Shown here piece after piece: positions 11,267-22,689 of a stretch of DNA of 64,000 nucleotides. Source of the DNA: Curvularia sp. ZM96 (Eukaryota; Ascomycota; Dothideomycetes; Pleosporales; Pleosporaceae); contig JAJGBQ010000002.1 of the NCBI GenBank assembly GCA_022457065.1, positions 5,146,001 through 5,210,000 on the forward strand, given 5' to 3'. The notes beneath the pieces were generated by a model. That model saw only the letters and a list, made by a program, of their open reading frames with translations. It did not search any database and was not told the origin of the DNA. How positions within the stretch are numbered: the stretch's first letter is position 1; each line of letters begins with the position of its first letter. The translations under genes were made by a program, and so were the position numbers.

Positions 11267-12242
11267 AATAGTTTGATGCGTAGATCTAATGGAAATACTA
11301 GATATGACTTTACCAAAGTTTGAAGGTTGCAAAAATATGTTGGCTGTATCAAATGATTCTTTCTCGATCCCGTGCACACATGAGTAGCACTGTTTGGGTT
11401 TCCTACTTCTAGGATGATCACACACAACTGTGTTGTAGTTTGGGTTATGATTTGGGTTATGAGCATATCCGACATAATCCTTATTTTTTTCTCATCATTG
11501 ATAGCACTGGGATAGCTACATACAACACCTGCAGCCACAGCTGTTCCCATGTACCACTTATGTGATTTAACGGTGGCTGTGGAGGTTCGGAGATGAACAT
11601 TCAAGCTTCATGCAATCGAAAGCAGGCCAGAGATCCTAAATCGGTGTATAGAGCATATATTGTACTGAAAGTGGGGGGTGTTGCCAGCAGCCACAGCTTG
11701 GGGCGTCAGCAGTAACCAAGTTGAGATGTGCCGGCAGGTGCAGACTTCTTTGTATCACCCACCAGATGATATCTCCATGCCCTCTTTACGCATTCAAAGT
11801 GGGCGCGGATGCTGAATTACATATTAATCGCTTACATGACCACTTTCTCGCACGATTTCGAATCCAAGGTCGTTGCCTACACTGTACATACTCGCGGCGC
11901 AATCCCAAGGGTACGAACAGGTATGTCAGCTGTCGGGCGAATTTGAAGTACCTAGGGGTGCTGTGGGTTCAGCTAGATTCTGCACGCTGACGAGTTTCCG
12001 CCCCCAACGAGTTTCCGCCCCCAACGGCCCCCGCCTAGGTAGGACTAGATATTGACAGGGTTCCGCTGGTGTGAGTTCGGCTGTGCTGCACGCTGCACGC
12101 ATGACTGCTACCATGTGATGAAAGTAGATCTTGGAGGCGCACATCAGCCCCTCGCTTCGCGCTTTGCTGTTGCGATTTCCAGCACAATCACGCCTGTTGG
12201 ACCGACTCCCATTCTGCGCGCGGAATTTGGATCGGGGAGAAA
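11267..12242. other. Intergenic region
   Basis: No supportable gene. A short near-perfect tandem duplication of a CGAGTTTCCGCCCCCAA unit occurs at about 11990-12030, close to the promoter of the next gene. Confidence 0.45.
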
Positions 12243-15200
12243 ATGACCAGCATCGCATCAGACAATGATGACCATTCTTCGACAACATCATCATCATCGA
12301 CAAGCGACGAGCATGACACGTCTCCTGCTGAAGATGTTGACCCCGCGCCAGGCACCGATGCCAACGGGTGGCAGAGCAGCGTTGCAGATGTGATTGATCC
12401 GGTTGCCGCAGAGGAGGAGGAAGGAAGCAGCGGCGATTATGGGCTTCAGGGCAAGGAATCACATATGTTTCCGAACGAATTCGAGTAGGTCAATCTGGCG
12501 AGGCTTGTGCATCATGGGCGCATATCCATGTTCTGACCAAGCAGTGTTGTCACCATCCACGGTCTTCATGGCCACCGTGAGACAACTTGGCAAGCGCGAG
12601 ATGAATCGAAACGAGAGAAAGCCTGTGGACTGAAGAAATTCGAGTTCGAGCTGGGCTTCCGTTTGATGAATTATGGTTACGATGCTTTCAAGACGCTCTC
12701 GAAAGAGGGCATCACTAAAGAGGCATCAAAGTTACTGCGTACGGTTGCAGAGGCAAGGAATGCAAAAGACAAGGTATACACCTTTTGTGGGAGGGGGAGG
12801 GTGAGAGACACAGGCGCGCACTTATTGATAATCTCCTTGTAGGATTCGTTCCGCCCGATCGTCTTCGTTTGCCATGATATCGGAGGCACGATTGTCAAAC
12901 AAGTAACAAATGCCCTTGACATGGAAAGTGTCAGCCCAATGACTGCTTCTAGGCTTTGTATCAATCCGTCATGGATCCAGAATATGCCGACATCGCCGAG
13001 TCGACCAAATGGATTGTATTCAACCCCTTGAGGGCAGTCAATCTTATGGTACTTGGCTAACGAACCGCGACTTAGATATTCATCGGCTATCCACACCGAT
13101 GGCATAGCGTCTTCGATATGGAAGAGAAGATTGCACGGCTTTTCTTCTCGGGTTCAAAATTACCCAAGGGAAATTCGCTGCTTCAGATCAAAAGCCTCGC
13201 AAGGGCCGTCATCGATTGCAATCTGGCTTTCGTGGAGTCCAAGATGCTTCTAAAGTCGGAGACCCTCAGTGTTCGATCTACCCTCACGGACCTAAATGAA
13301 TGCGTAAGATGCAGTACACACGGCATGGCTGGATGATGTTGAGTTAACTCTTTGCATTTTTCCAGATTTTCAATGAATTTGACGCGACGCTCGCGACTGG
13401 ATTTGTATTTAAATACGAATTTCCTCAGCCCCATGCGGCTTTAGCCTGCGCAGAGCAGATTTCGGAGTTGAAATTCATGTTTGAAGAATTCAAAGATCAG
13501 CTCAAGCTAGGTAGGGTGAATCAAAGCTGCTGAGGGGGAAGATGATAGCAATGGTTGAACTAACATTAATTAGATCAGGGAGCGGTGAAATTAGCAGAGG
13601 TATCATCATATATGAACACACTCGTGGCACAGGCGCCTCCGGTCCGACCAGTCCTATTCAACCGGTATCAGCGAAACCCTCTGGCTAACAACCAACAATA
13701 CATCAACTGGCGGGAGAGGACTGATTCCAATGTTTTGATTATCCATGGGCAAAGCCCGAGGCCATGGCTTTCTGGATTCGTCTTCGAAGATCTAGTGAAG
13801 AATTCCTCAGATGATGGAATTTGGAGCTACTTCTCATTTGATGGGGGCGATGACCGCTACAAGGATACATGGGCATTCCTTTCAACCATGGCCGCACAGT
13901 GGGTAAGGACGGAAGAGGTTCTCAAATCCGACTTTGACTTTGAAAACGACATGTCTCGCTTTCTAGCCCAGCGCACGCTTACTGAGGACGACTTGGTTGT
14001 GTTATTGAGCAGGATTCGATACTTCTACAGCAAGGGAGAAATGGTGTTTGTGCTTGACAACCTGGATGAATGCTCGGACAAGCTCTCTTCGTTCTGGCGT
14101 TTGGCAGCCGAACTGTCAGAATCACGGGAGAAGCAATGGAAATTCCTGATCACGACCAAGTCGATAGACTCGCTCGATGAGTGGCTGAAGGGCTCGCCGA
14201 CAATTGTACTCGAGGATGAATTCTCACTGGAAGATGTCGATCCCTGTGTCAGGGATGAGATTGACTACGCGTTGCATCAGCTCGATGCCAGATACGCATC
14301 AAGACTATCAATGGGTCGATACCGAGACGATCTGTTGAGGAAATGCGGCAATGATGTTGGTCTGACCCGGCTCCTCGTTCAAGACATCCAGAACAGCCCC
14401 TCTTTAGATGCTCTCACAAATGCGCTGGAAAGGCTTCCGGAAGTGAATTTGGAAGTTCTCTTCCGGAAGACTATGCGCGCCGTGCCGGAAGCCAGGCGCA
14501 GTCTCGTAGCCAGGGCCATTACCTGGCTCGTATTTGCCTTTCGGCCGCTTAGTATTGGCGAACTGCGCTCAGTACTTGGCCTATCTGAACCGACCGAAGA
14601 TGCAGATGGTATGGGGGCAATGAATGCACTGACTGGCATGCCAATCTTTGATTTCTCCAACCCGCAGGAGATACGCTTGCAACATGCAGAGCTAAAGAAT
14701 CTGATTCTTCAGTGTGACAAGGAGGAGTGGTATCATGTCCAGGCGACTGCACACGAAATGATGGCAGAAGCCTGCCTTGGATTCTTGGGCACCAGTGGTG
14801 CCCATGATGCTTTGAACACGGTGTGCGAGGCTCGGCATGGTGTTCTGTCAACACCATGTGTCCGGCCCCGGGTAGATGTAGCCACTTATGCTGTGTGCTA
14901 CTGGGATCGGCACTACCGACTTGCATCCAACAAGAGTCGTTTGATAACGCAAGTGGTGGAGTTTTTCAAGAGCAAGGCAGCGTTCCGGGGTTGGCAGATG
15001 GCACATTGGTTCATGTCGAATCCGTTTTCTCGGGTGGATCGCACCTATGTTTGCCCGCTACCGCTCGTGGCTTCCATGGGCCTGGACGATGTATATGAGC
15101 GATGGATACAAGACAACGGCATGTCCGAAGCCGAGCAAAAGCTGTGGCTTCCGTATGCTGTGGCCGAGGCGGCAAGAAACAGACATGGCAGTTTGGTGCT

Positions 15201-17906
15201 TCACTTGTTACCGTCAGTGGAGCTGGACAGGGCCACGGCCGAGTACGTGCTCGAAGCAGCTTGCTCGGGGGGAGACGAGGACGTGCTTGTGGATGTCATG
15301 TCGCACATCCGCAAGACGGTAGTGCCATGCTTCACATGGCCGGCTTTTGTCGTCCGCCGGGCGGCATGGAACGGCCATGCCAAGGTTGTGCAGGCGCTGA
15401 TAGACGAGGGTGCCGACATCAGTGGCAGCGAGGGAGCGCCGTTTGGGCAGTGCTCTCTGTATGTGGCAGCACGCAACGGCCACGTCGAGATGTTCAAGCT
15501 AGTGGCCATGCACGATGAAAGCCTTGTGACGGCGCGCGACGAGTATGGCAATTCGGTGCTGGATGCAGCGGCCCAGCGGGGAAATGCCAACATGATCAGA
15601 TTGCTACTCGAGAAGGGCGCTCCCCCCAACCCAGACGACGGCGAACCCCTTATCAGTGCATGTTGCATAGGCGCGCACGCCGCCGTACGCGTGCTCCTCG
15701 AACACGGGGCGCAGACGGAAACGAAGGGTGATGGCGACACGTGGCCGCCGCTGCACACGGCTATCCGAGAAGGCGCGTGGCAGTGTGTTCAAGAGCTGCT
15801 TCGGTTCAAGAGCGACGCGAACCACGAATGCTCAGGCGGCACGCCGCTGATGTTTGCCGTCAAAGAGAAGCGGCTCGACATGGTGCAGCTGCTGGTGGAG
15901 CATGGGGCGGATGTGAACAAGCGGCACGACGAGCAGACGGCGACGGCGCTGCAGACGGCCGCGAGCCAGGAGGGCGGGCGGGCCATGGTGGAGTGGCTGG
16001 TGGACAAGGGTGCCGACGTCAACCTGCGCACGCCCGAGAGCTCGCCGCTGTTTGGCGCGTGCCTGGAGGGCGACGTCGACATGGTGCGGCTGCTCCTCGA
16101 CAAAGGCGCCAGGGTGAACGAGGTGTGCGGCATGTGGACACCGCTGCATGGCGCATACAAGAGCGCCGCCGTGACGCGCCTGCTGCTCGAGGCCGGCGCC
16201 TCGGTGGATGAAGCCGTGGCCGGGACGGGGCGCTCGCCGCTGTTCCTGGCGGCCGAATGGGGCCAGATGGACGTGGTGGCGGCGCTGGTCGAGCACCATG
16301 CCGACGTCAACCTGCCCTATCGCCCCGCCGACGTCGACACGCTGTCCGGCTTCACGCCGCTGCTCGCTGCCCTCAAGGCCGGCCATGGCGCCACGGCGCG
16401 CGTGCTGCTCGAGGCCGGCGCCGACACCGGCATCAAGCCAGCAAGCGGCATCCATCCCGTCTTGTACATGGACACGACGGACCTGCTGCGCATGGTGCTC
16501 GAGTTCCAGCCCGATCTGGGCCTGGCCGACCGCGACGGCGACACGGCCCTCAACGCCGCCCTGGAACGCAACGCCGTCCAGCTGGCCGACATCAAGCTGT
16601 TCGTCCATGCCGGCAGCAACGTCGACACCACCAACACGGCCGGCTGGACGCCACTGCACAAGGCCATCGACAAGGAGAAGCTGGACATTGCGCGCTTCTT
16701 GCTCAAGCGCGGCGCCAATGCCAACGCCCTCGCCCCCAGCGCCGGCGCCCCGCTGCATCTGGCCTGCTTTCAGGGCTCTCCCGCTGCCGTCCGCCTCTTG
16801 GTTGACGCCGGCGCCAATGTCAATCTCATCGCCTCCTACCATGGCTCACCCGCCCAGGCCGCCTGCCGCCGCTCGTTTGCCCTTGGTGTGGATGAGGACG
16901 ACGTAGAGCGCACGATGCTTGAGGTCCTGCAATGCCTTGTTTCCGACACCGCCACAATCGACGTCAACGCTACCGGCGGGCTCTACGGGTCGGCCCTCGC
17001 CGCCGGCAGCTACCACGCCACGGCTCCCGTCCTGCAGTTCCTGCTCCGTCTCGGCGCGACGACGGACACACGTGACCAGGCCGGCCGCTACCCCATTCAC
17101 CTCGCCGCCGTTAGACCCACCACGGCCAACTTTGCCGTCCTGCGTGACGCCAACGCCAATCTCTACGCACGTGACAACGCCGGTCGCACGCTGGTGCACT
17201 TTGCCATCATCAGTGGTAATCTGGATCTGCTCCGTTGTGTGCTGCAGGCCACCAATGGCCTACTCCATGCACCCGATGCCGACGGCTGGACTCCGCTGCA
17301 CTACGCCGCCAGAGGCACCTACCACCGCTTCTCCGACCTAGTCGATCAGGACATGCGCGAACAGCGCAAGCATGAATTTGTCGTCTTCCTCATCGACCAG
17401 GGCGCCGATATCTGCGCTCTCACCGTTGGGCCGGATGGCAAGCAGTCGTCGCCGCTCAAGCTGGCCAACTACCATGGTGCCAAACAAGAGACTTTGCACC
17501 TGTTGACGCCCCATAACAATGTCAACAACGACGCCAAGGCATGGGATCAAATCTCTCACGAGTCAAAAAAGGCCTTTGATGCTTGGCCGTATTGTTACTG
17601 CGATGGTTGTCTCTACGTAAGTCCAATCCTTTTTTCTTTGTTTCTAACAAACATACTCATGCCTAGTCACAGAAAGTCAGCGGCTTCCGCTACAAGTGCA
17701 GAGATTGCTGGGATTTCGATTTTTGCTACAAGTGCTACGCCAACAGACATATGCTGCACCCACATCACGAATGGGATACCATGGGTCAGGAGTTTGAAGA
17801 CGAGCCAGATGCTCAGCCCGACGCCGCTAACCAAGACTCGGACAGCGATGACGACGACACAGACTCGGATAGTGATGATAGCTCTAGTAAGCAATCCTCT
17901 ACATAG
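12243..17906 (+). CDS. NLR-like protein: alpha/beta-hydrolase-like, NACHT-like, ankyrin repeats, ZZ zinc finger
   Basis: Eight exons give 1,749 residues: 12243-12484, 12545-12773, 12843-12902, 12953-13015, 13076-13303, 13366-13510, 13574-17616 and 17667-17906. Each junction keeps frame and restores family motifs. Order: Ser/Asp-rich head; hydrolase-like domain with VTIHGLHGHRETTW (about 82-96) and FVCHDIGGTIVKQ (about 165-177); an NTPase-like region with a Walker B-like MVFVLDNLDEC (about 479-489); long GC-rich ankyrin repeats (about 700-1600); and a C-terminal ZZ finger (CDGC, YKCRDC, FCYKC, HPHHEW) followed by an acidic tail. The hydrolase nucleophile Ser is Asp (CHDIGG), and the P-loop position (IIHGQSPRPWLSG) has no GK[ST], so both activities look lost or altered. 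An intracellular recognition/signalling role is inferred from the architecture. Confidence 0.87.
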
Positions 17907-17969
17907 AGAAGACAAAGAATGAATAAATTTCATAGAATAATAAATAGCATATCAACATCACCAGTGGCT

Positions 17970-18619
17970 GCGATGAGGACGAATGCAGAGCAAGAGTGGT
18001 CTTGGATGAGATTTATCAAGTTGCAGGACATCTTTCAGCGGCCCAGGTAGCACTTCATGGATACGACCAAGTGCTTGGTGCCTATCATGGGCAAACTCTC
18101 AAAACGCGCTGGGAGCGAGACAAAGAAATCAGATAGTGAGTTGGTCACCAACACAGCTCAAACCTTGGGTATCGTGTACCTTAAACAAGGTAAACCAACC
18201 GAAGCGAGAAAGTTGGTCACCAAGGTGCACACCGTCATCACCAAGAACATCAAGGCTTCGTCGATAGCCAAGGCCAAGGCTGCCATGGACTTGGCCCGTG
18301 TTTCCGCAATTCTAGACGGCCATGATGAGGTTGGACGTGCAGTCAAGCTATTCGAAGAAGCTATCGCGGGTTACAAAACCAGCGCCAAGGGCAGCAGTCC
18401 ACAACACGGAGATAGCCTCAGACTACACACCTTTGACTCCTGATCGTCTTTGCAACCTGGGGCAATGTGCGTCTAGGCTAGGCCTATCAATCTACCATCT
18501 CAGATTTGGAAAGAGTGTAGATAGCGGCAACAGAACAGAGCAAAAGGCAAAGTGGTCTTCGAAGCCGCATGCCAGATGATCGCCAGCATGACGGTGGACT
18601 TTACTTTATTAGAGCTATG
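17970..18619 (+). pseudogene. Decayed TPR-like fragment
   Basis: Three short reading frames resembling tetratricopeptide repeats follow one another with frame changes: LHGYDQVLGAYHGQTLKTR (about 18050-18106), then LGIVYLKQGKPTEARKLV and LFEEAIAGYKTSAKG (about 18160-18400), then KVVFEAACQMIASMTVDF (about 18545-18600). No set of introns I tried joins them to each other or to the ZZ exon upstream in frame. It is probably the relic of a TPR-bearing gene, though unrecognised introns cannot be excluded. Confidence 0.45.
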
Positions 18620-18790
18620 AAGTCAAATGCAGTAACAAAATAGAAGGTAACAGAATAGAAAGTAACAAAATAGAAATACAGTACACGAGTGGAGTATCCA
18701 TCTAACACGATCACTCCAGCATTCTCTCTCCTACCAACATCCTTGACAACTCACATAACCTCAAAACAAGAAGCGTGCATCTCTAGTAAA

Positions 18791-19534
18791 TCAAGGCGTA
18801 TACTGGCCATCCGCACAGCTAGCCTTGCATCCTAGGTGAAGAGCGTCAGCCTTCTCACTGACATCCCAGTCCTTGCTCCAAACAGTCCTATCTCCTTTCC
18901 CATCATGGAAGTCGCAACGACGGCGAATATATCCATGGTTAACCTTGACGGTTTGGCTGCTCCAGATAGCGTGGCACTGATTGTCGCTCCATTTGCAGGT
19001 ACTCTTGGTCGTAATAGTATCGCACTTAGACTCGCCGTACGAGGTTGTTACGCTGGCAGACACGCTCAAAATGTCTTTGAGGATGTTGAACTCAGCGCCC
19101 GCAGAGACCGCGATGCTCCATTCGTTGCACGTCTGCACGCCAGCGTCAATGCCAGCCTCGCACTCAGATGTAGTTCCGCAGTCGATAGATGCTTCCTTGT
19201 TCCAGTCGGTTTGTTTGTACGAAGATGAAACGTAGAAAAGATCAGTCCAGCATTTGTCCCCGCCAGGACCGCCATAGCGGTGCACGTCATCGGTGCGGAC
19301 ATATGTGCCTGAGCCATCTTCGTACTCGCTCGTTTGGCCCGTGTAGTCGCCGTATGTATCAGTGGGACCGCGCTTCTCGACGATTGCCGTGTTAGGTACC
19401 CAGCTAGGCCCTAGCTCTGGTTGGAAAGAGGCCGGGGTAGGCACTATCACCTCGGGATCGATGTTGATGGCCGGCAGAGCACTGGCAGAAGAGAGGAGTG
19501 CAGCCACAGCCGCGATAGTGTTGAATGTAAACAT
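18791..19534 (-). CDS. Secreted cysteine-rich protein with Kex2-type site
   Basis: Single-exon gene for 247 residues. The N-terminus MFTFNTIAAVAALLSSASA is a clear signal peptide, followed by a short pro-region ending in a dibasic KR (VEKR|GPTD, near residue 55), a typical Kex2 processing site. The mature part has ten cysteines, an even number compatible with five disulfides, and no recognised catalytic motif. The family is unknown to me. Size, secretion and cysteine content fit an apoplastic effector or a secreted antagonistic protein; this is inference. It lies alone between long spacers. Confidence 0.78.
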   Translation of the reverse strand: MFTFNTIAAVAALLSSASALPAINIDPEVIVPTPASFQPELGPSWVPNTAIVEKRGPTDTYGDYTGQTSEYEDGSGTYVRTDDVHRYGGPGGDKCWTDLFYVSSSYKQTDWNKEASIDCGTTSECEAGIDAGVQTCNEWSIAVSAGAEFNILKDILSVSASVTTSYGESKCDTITTKSTCKWSDNQCHAIWSSQTVKVNHGYIRRRCDFHDGKGDRTVWSKDWDVSEKADALHLGCKASCADGQYTP

Positions 19535-20677
19535 TGTTATAACGATAGATCGTATAAGAGCGCGTGAATATGAATCAAGCTGGAAAATAAGGCTGGAATC
19601 TATTTGAAAAGAATGAATGCGATGATGGTACTTGTTGAGGGCAGGACTGGTTTGCGCTGGTGGGCTCTATATTATTGCGGAACCATCACGACTTTTATAT
19701 TGCATAGGTTTATCTTTTTTCTCGCCCCAAGCCCCCTTTACTTCAACTCTCGCCCGTCTTCTGTCATCATAACATTTCACTTAGCGCTCACCCTACGTGT
19801 TTCCCAAAATAGTTGAAATCTCCTAAACTTACCAGGCTTAGAAGAAATAACCGATATTATTGTCTGGTTGAGTAATCTGAAAAGGGATTGGGGCTGAAAG
19901 AAACTGCTCATTTGGGGGCCTTTAATGCCCACGTACCATATTCATTTGCACAGTTAGCACTCTTGCTAATTAAAGCTGGAGTCTAAAATACTTGATCAAC
20001 AAGGCACGCTTGGCGGGTGGCTGGCGCGATTAATCAGCGTCTGTGCACCGAAGTGGGCGCCTGGTAACTGCATAACCAACTCTCTTCCTGCAGCACTGCG
20101 CCCATCTTCATTTTAGAGCTACGATGTGCGAAGCCTGTACGCCTGAATAGGATGGTTGATAGCAAAGTTGCAACCACTAATGATGGTAGGGCTTCCTTGG
20201 CGAGCACATGGCTGTTTTGCGCTGACTCGCGACGTGTTTACGTTAGCACAGCTTTAAATAAACATTCCGACATTTTAGGTACGTACAGCTTGGATTGCCT
20301 GCCAAGTTGTCAGGCAACCCAGGCAGGCGGGATTAGATCAACTGCCAAGACCTCGAGCAACGCAGGCCGGCTAGCCTCAGTTGTCTGTATGTGAGCAATT
20401 CTGTTTGCCTCGCACTTCTGCTTCGCAAACTTCAAGCTGTGGCTAGCTAGCACGATGACAGTCAAGGTGGCCTAATGTTAAACGTAGATGCTGAGTTCTT
20501 CATAATCAAGCTGGGCGTCATTCGTAGGTGATAACCTCAAGTATAAAAACGCCTATTCTTCGACTTTCTACCCAACCACGCCAGCTTACCTTAACAATTA
20601 AGCAGTCACCACCTCATTCACCTCATCCACCTCGGTTTCAGTCTTTCTGAATACACCCCTTCTTCAGAGAAGATGTT
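19535..20677. other. Intergenic region between two divergent secreted-protein genes
   Basis: A 1.1-kb spacer with no gene I can support. It is flanked by the start of a secreted Cys-rich gene (minus) and the start of a small secreted-protein gene (plus), so both promoters lie here. Confidence 0.45.
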
Positions 20678-21078
20678 ATGAAGTTTACCCTTCCAGCCCT
20701 TGTACTCGCTCTCTCTGGCGCAGGTATCGCAGCCGAATGCGACAGCTCTAGCGGTTCTAGAACTTGCGTCACTGAAAGCGTCATGTGGCAAGTCCGTGAA
20801 GAGTACTGTCAAAATTATTAGGAGAGAGAAAGTGGTAGTGTCGTTGTAGCGGTCACTAGCAATGGCTACAAGGTGAAATTTACGAAACATGGTACCTTTG
20901 CAATGCAACAGCAGTGCTGGGATATTACCAGTATGTTGATGTTTCTATATTCCTTAGCCGGACGATTATCTGCCAATAGCTTGATATAGAGAATATCATC
21001 AAACAGTGCTTTGGGAAGAAAAACGGAGGAAATTCGGCGAACGACCCTCTTTATGTGGATATCCAATTCTGTTATTAG
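20678..21078 (+). pseudogene. Small secreted cysteine-containing protein gene with one in-frame stop
   Basis: Starts MKFTLPALVLALSGAGIAA, a strong signal peptide, and continues in the same frame to 20930. A 59-nt intron (20931-20989; GTATGT to ATAG) leads in phase into a second exon ending in TAG at 21076-21078. Total coding length would be about 113 codons with several cysteines. The only lesion is a TAG at 20819-20821, codon 48; downstream of it the frame remains fully open and the intron phase is kept, so the break looks recent, and it could have arisen by a single transition. Family not recognised; effector-like by size. Alternatives are an unrecognised intron removing the stop, or readthrough. 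Confidence 0.65.
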
Positions 21079-21861
21079 GAAGCTTGCCTTGCCATAGAAT
21101 GCAGATTGGGTAGGATAGGTGTTATTTGGGCAAGCACTGGTACAGATATAGGAGTGTTACTTATTAGATTTAAAAGCTGCGTATGGAGAGAAGGTAGCTT
21201 CTAATTAAATAGTATGCTGGCAATTTGAAAACGTAACATATACTGCGCTGAGGGAGAACCTTCTTTCTATGCTTGTGATACATTTAAGCTGATCTAAATG
21301 TTGTGGGTATACTATTGAGCACACCTTACGACATCTAATATATAGTCTTAGTGTTGCACAGTTGAGTGCAAATATTGTAGACAGAAAACCCAGGAGAGAG
21401 TGTATTGTTCTATCAATTGTAGCATCCTAGCTCAGCTTATATAAAGGTCATCGCACGGCGTTATTGGTAATGAGGTTCCTGACAGTGCTCTGGCCTCCGA
21501 CATGATGGGATGGTCGCCACCAGGGCTAATTAAGATGTGGTAAATGGGAACTTAAATGGAACTGGTCAGGGAAGTGTCAACCTATCTATTCCCTATATCC
21601 CAAACGTCAAAGGATCGGCTGCAATTTGAACTATTCATGGCTATATGACATCAAGTCATGAGGGCCTCAAATTGGGCGCCAAGCGAGGGCTGGGCGCTAC
21701 GTACGAAAATACGGTAAAGCGCAGAAGTTTAGCACGCTAAACCCCGCAAATATTAGGCATCAACAGATACATATGTGCGAGCAACATTCCTGTATATACG
21801 ACTCTGATTCTATCGACTATCAGTTTCAAAGGTTGAAAAGAAAGCCAACATCAGCCTGACC
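21079..21861. other. Intergenic region
   Basis: AT-leaning spacer of 783 bp with no gene, RNA or repeat that I recognise. Confidence 0.45.
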
Positions 21862-22689
21862 ATGTCTAACGGTACCCTACCGAAAGGTCCGTTTCCTTTC
21901 TTTAACCTCAGCGCCGAACTCCGAATCGCTGTATACAACTACCTAGAGCTTCCACCAGTCAATAATTCCTCTTACGGCTTTATCTTCTCCTGCCGAAAAG
22001 CGAAGAAAGAGTGTGAGGACGTAGCAGTCAAGAAGAGCAAAATGTGGCTTAAACAGTATAAAATGGACGTCCTGCCACAATGTCCATATGACGTTCAAAT
22101 CATAATGGCACTTCTTCCCTCGGTTGCTGAACAAGGTCGCTTCAACACGTTAAGGAATATAACGCTCGTCCTCCCTGGTACCACCTATATCGTCGATTGT
22201 ATTAACTGGACACATCTAGAGTTCTACAGAAACCTACGACTATTCAATTCAATCTTTGCGCTCTGGCTCGATAAGTTGACCATTCATTTCCGCGATGCCG
22301 AGAAGGATTGGCTGGTAAAATGGAATGATTGCTGGGACGGTGAATACTTCGAGAAGACCTTTCCCCGACTGTTACGAATCCTAGACAGAGGCTTTGTGCG
22401 TGGCAACAACCCCGAGCGAGAAGAAAAAGAAATCGGATACAACCTAACCAGTTCTGCTTTGAATGCATGGAAGCCAGGACCAGTCCATATAAAAGAAATC
22501 GTTATATCCTGGGCCCTAGGAGAATACGGTGGCTTGGCGAGCGATGAAGTAGTCGAAATAGAGGGAACCTGCACAAAGCATCCGACAATGATGTGTGCAG
22601 GACCGGGCGAGTATGCAGTGAAGTGGTACAGAAATGGAGAAATAGCGAGGGAGTCCACGTGTCGGTTTCGTTGGCCTCAACATGAGTAA
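21862..22689 (+). CDS. F-box-like fungal protein, 275 aa
   Basis: Single exon starting MSNGTLPKG. Residues about 13-32 (FFNLSAELRIAVYNYLELP) match the short F-box-like motif typical of many fungal paralogues (LPxELRxxIYxYL). The rest shows alternating hydrophobic segments and a moderately charged C-terminus without other domains. Such proteins are usually assumed to recruit substrates to SCF ubiquitin ligases, but many are lineage-specific and untested. It is the last intact-looking gene before the transposon block. Confidence 0.7.
   Translation: MSNGTLPKGPFPFFNLSAELRIAVYNYLELPPVNNSSYGFIFSCRKAKKECEDVAVKKSKMWLKQYKMDVLPQCPYDVQIIMALLPSVAEQGRFNTLRNITLVLPGTTYIVDCINWTHLEFYRNLRLFNSIFALWLDKLTIHFRDAEKDWLVKWNDCWDGEYFEKTFPRLLRILDRGFVRGNNPEREEKEIGYNLTSSALNAWKPGPVHIKEIVISWALGEYGGLASDEVVEIEGTCTKHPTMMCAGPGEYAVKWYRNGEIARESTCRFRWPQHE

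Noticed and set aside
14379..17559. Long open frames on the opposite strand and alternate frames across the ankyrin region
   Set aside because: They are shadows caused by high GC and repeat periodicity; the plus-strand frame carries the ankyrin consensus and the ZZ finger.
17906..18060. Extending the ZZ-finger gene into the downstream TPR-like frames through a GTAAGC donor at 17887
   Set aside because: The only nearby acceptor gives the wrong phase, and the TPR frames need further frame changes; a separate decayed fragment is simpler.
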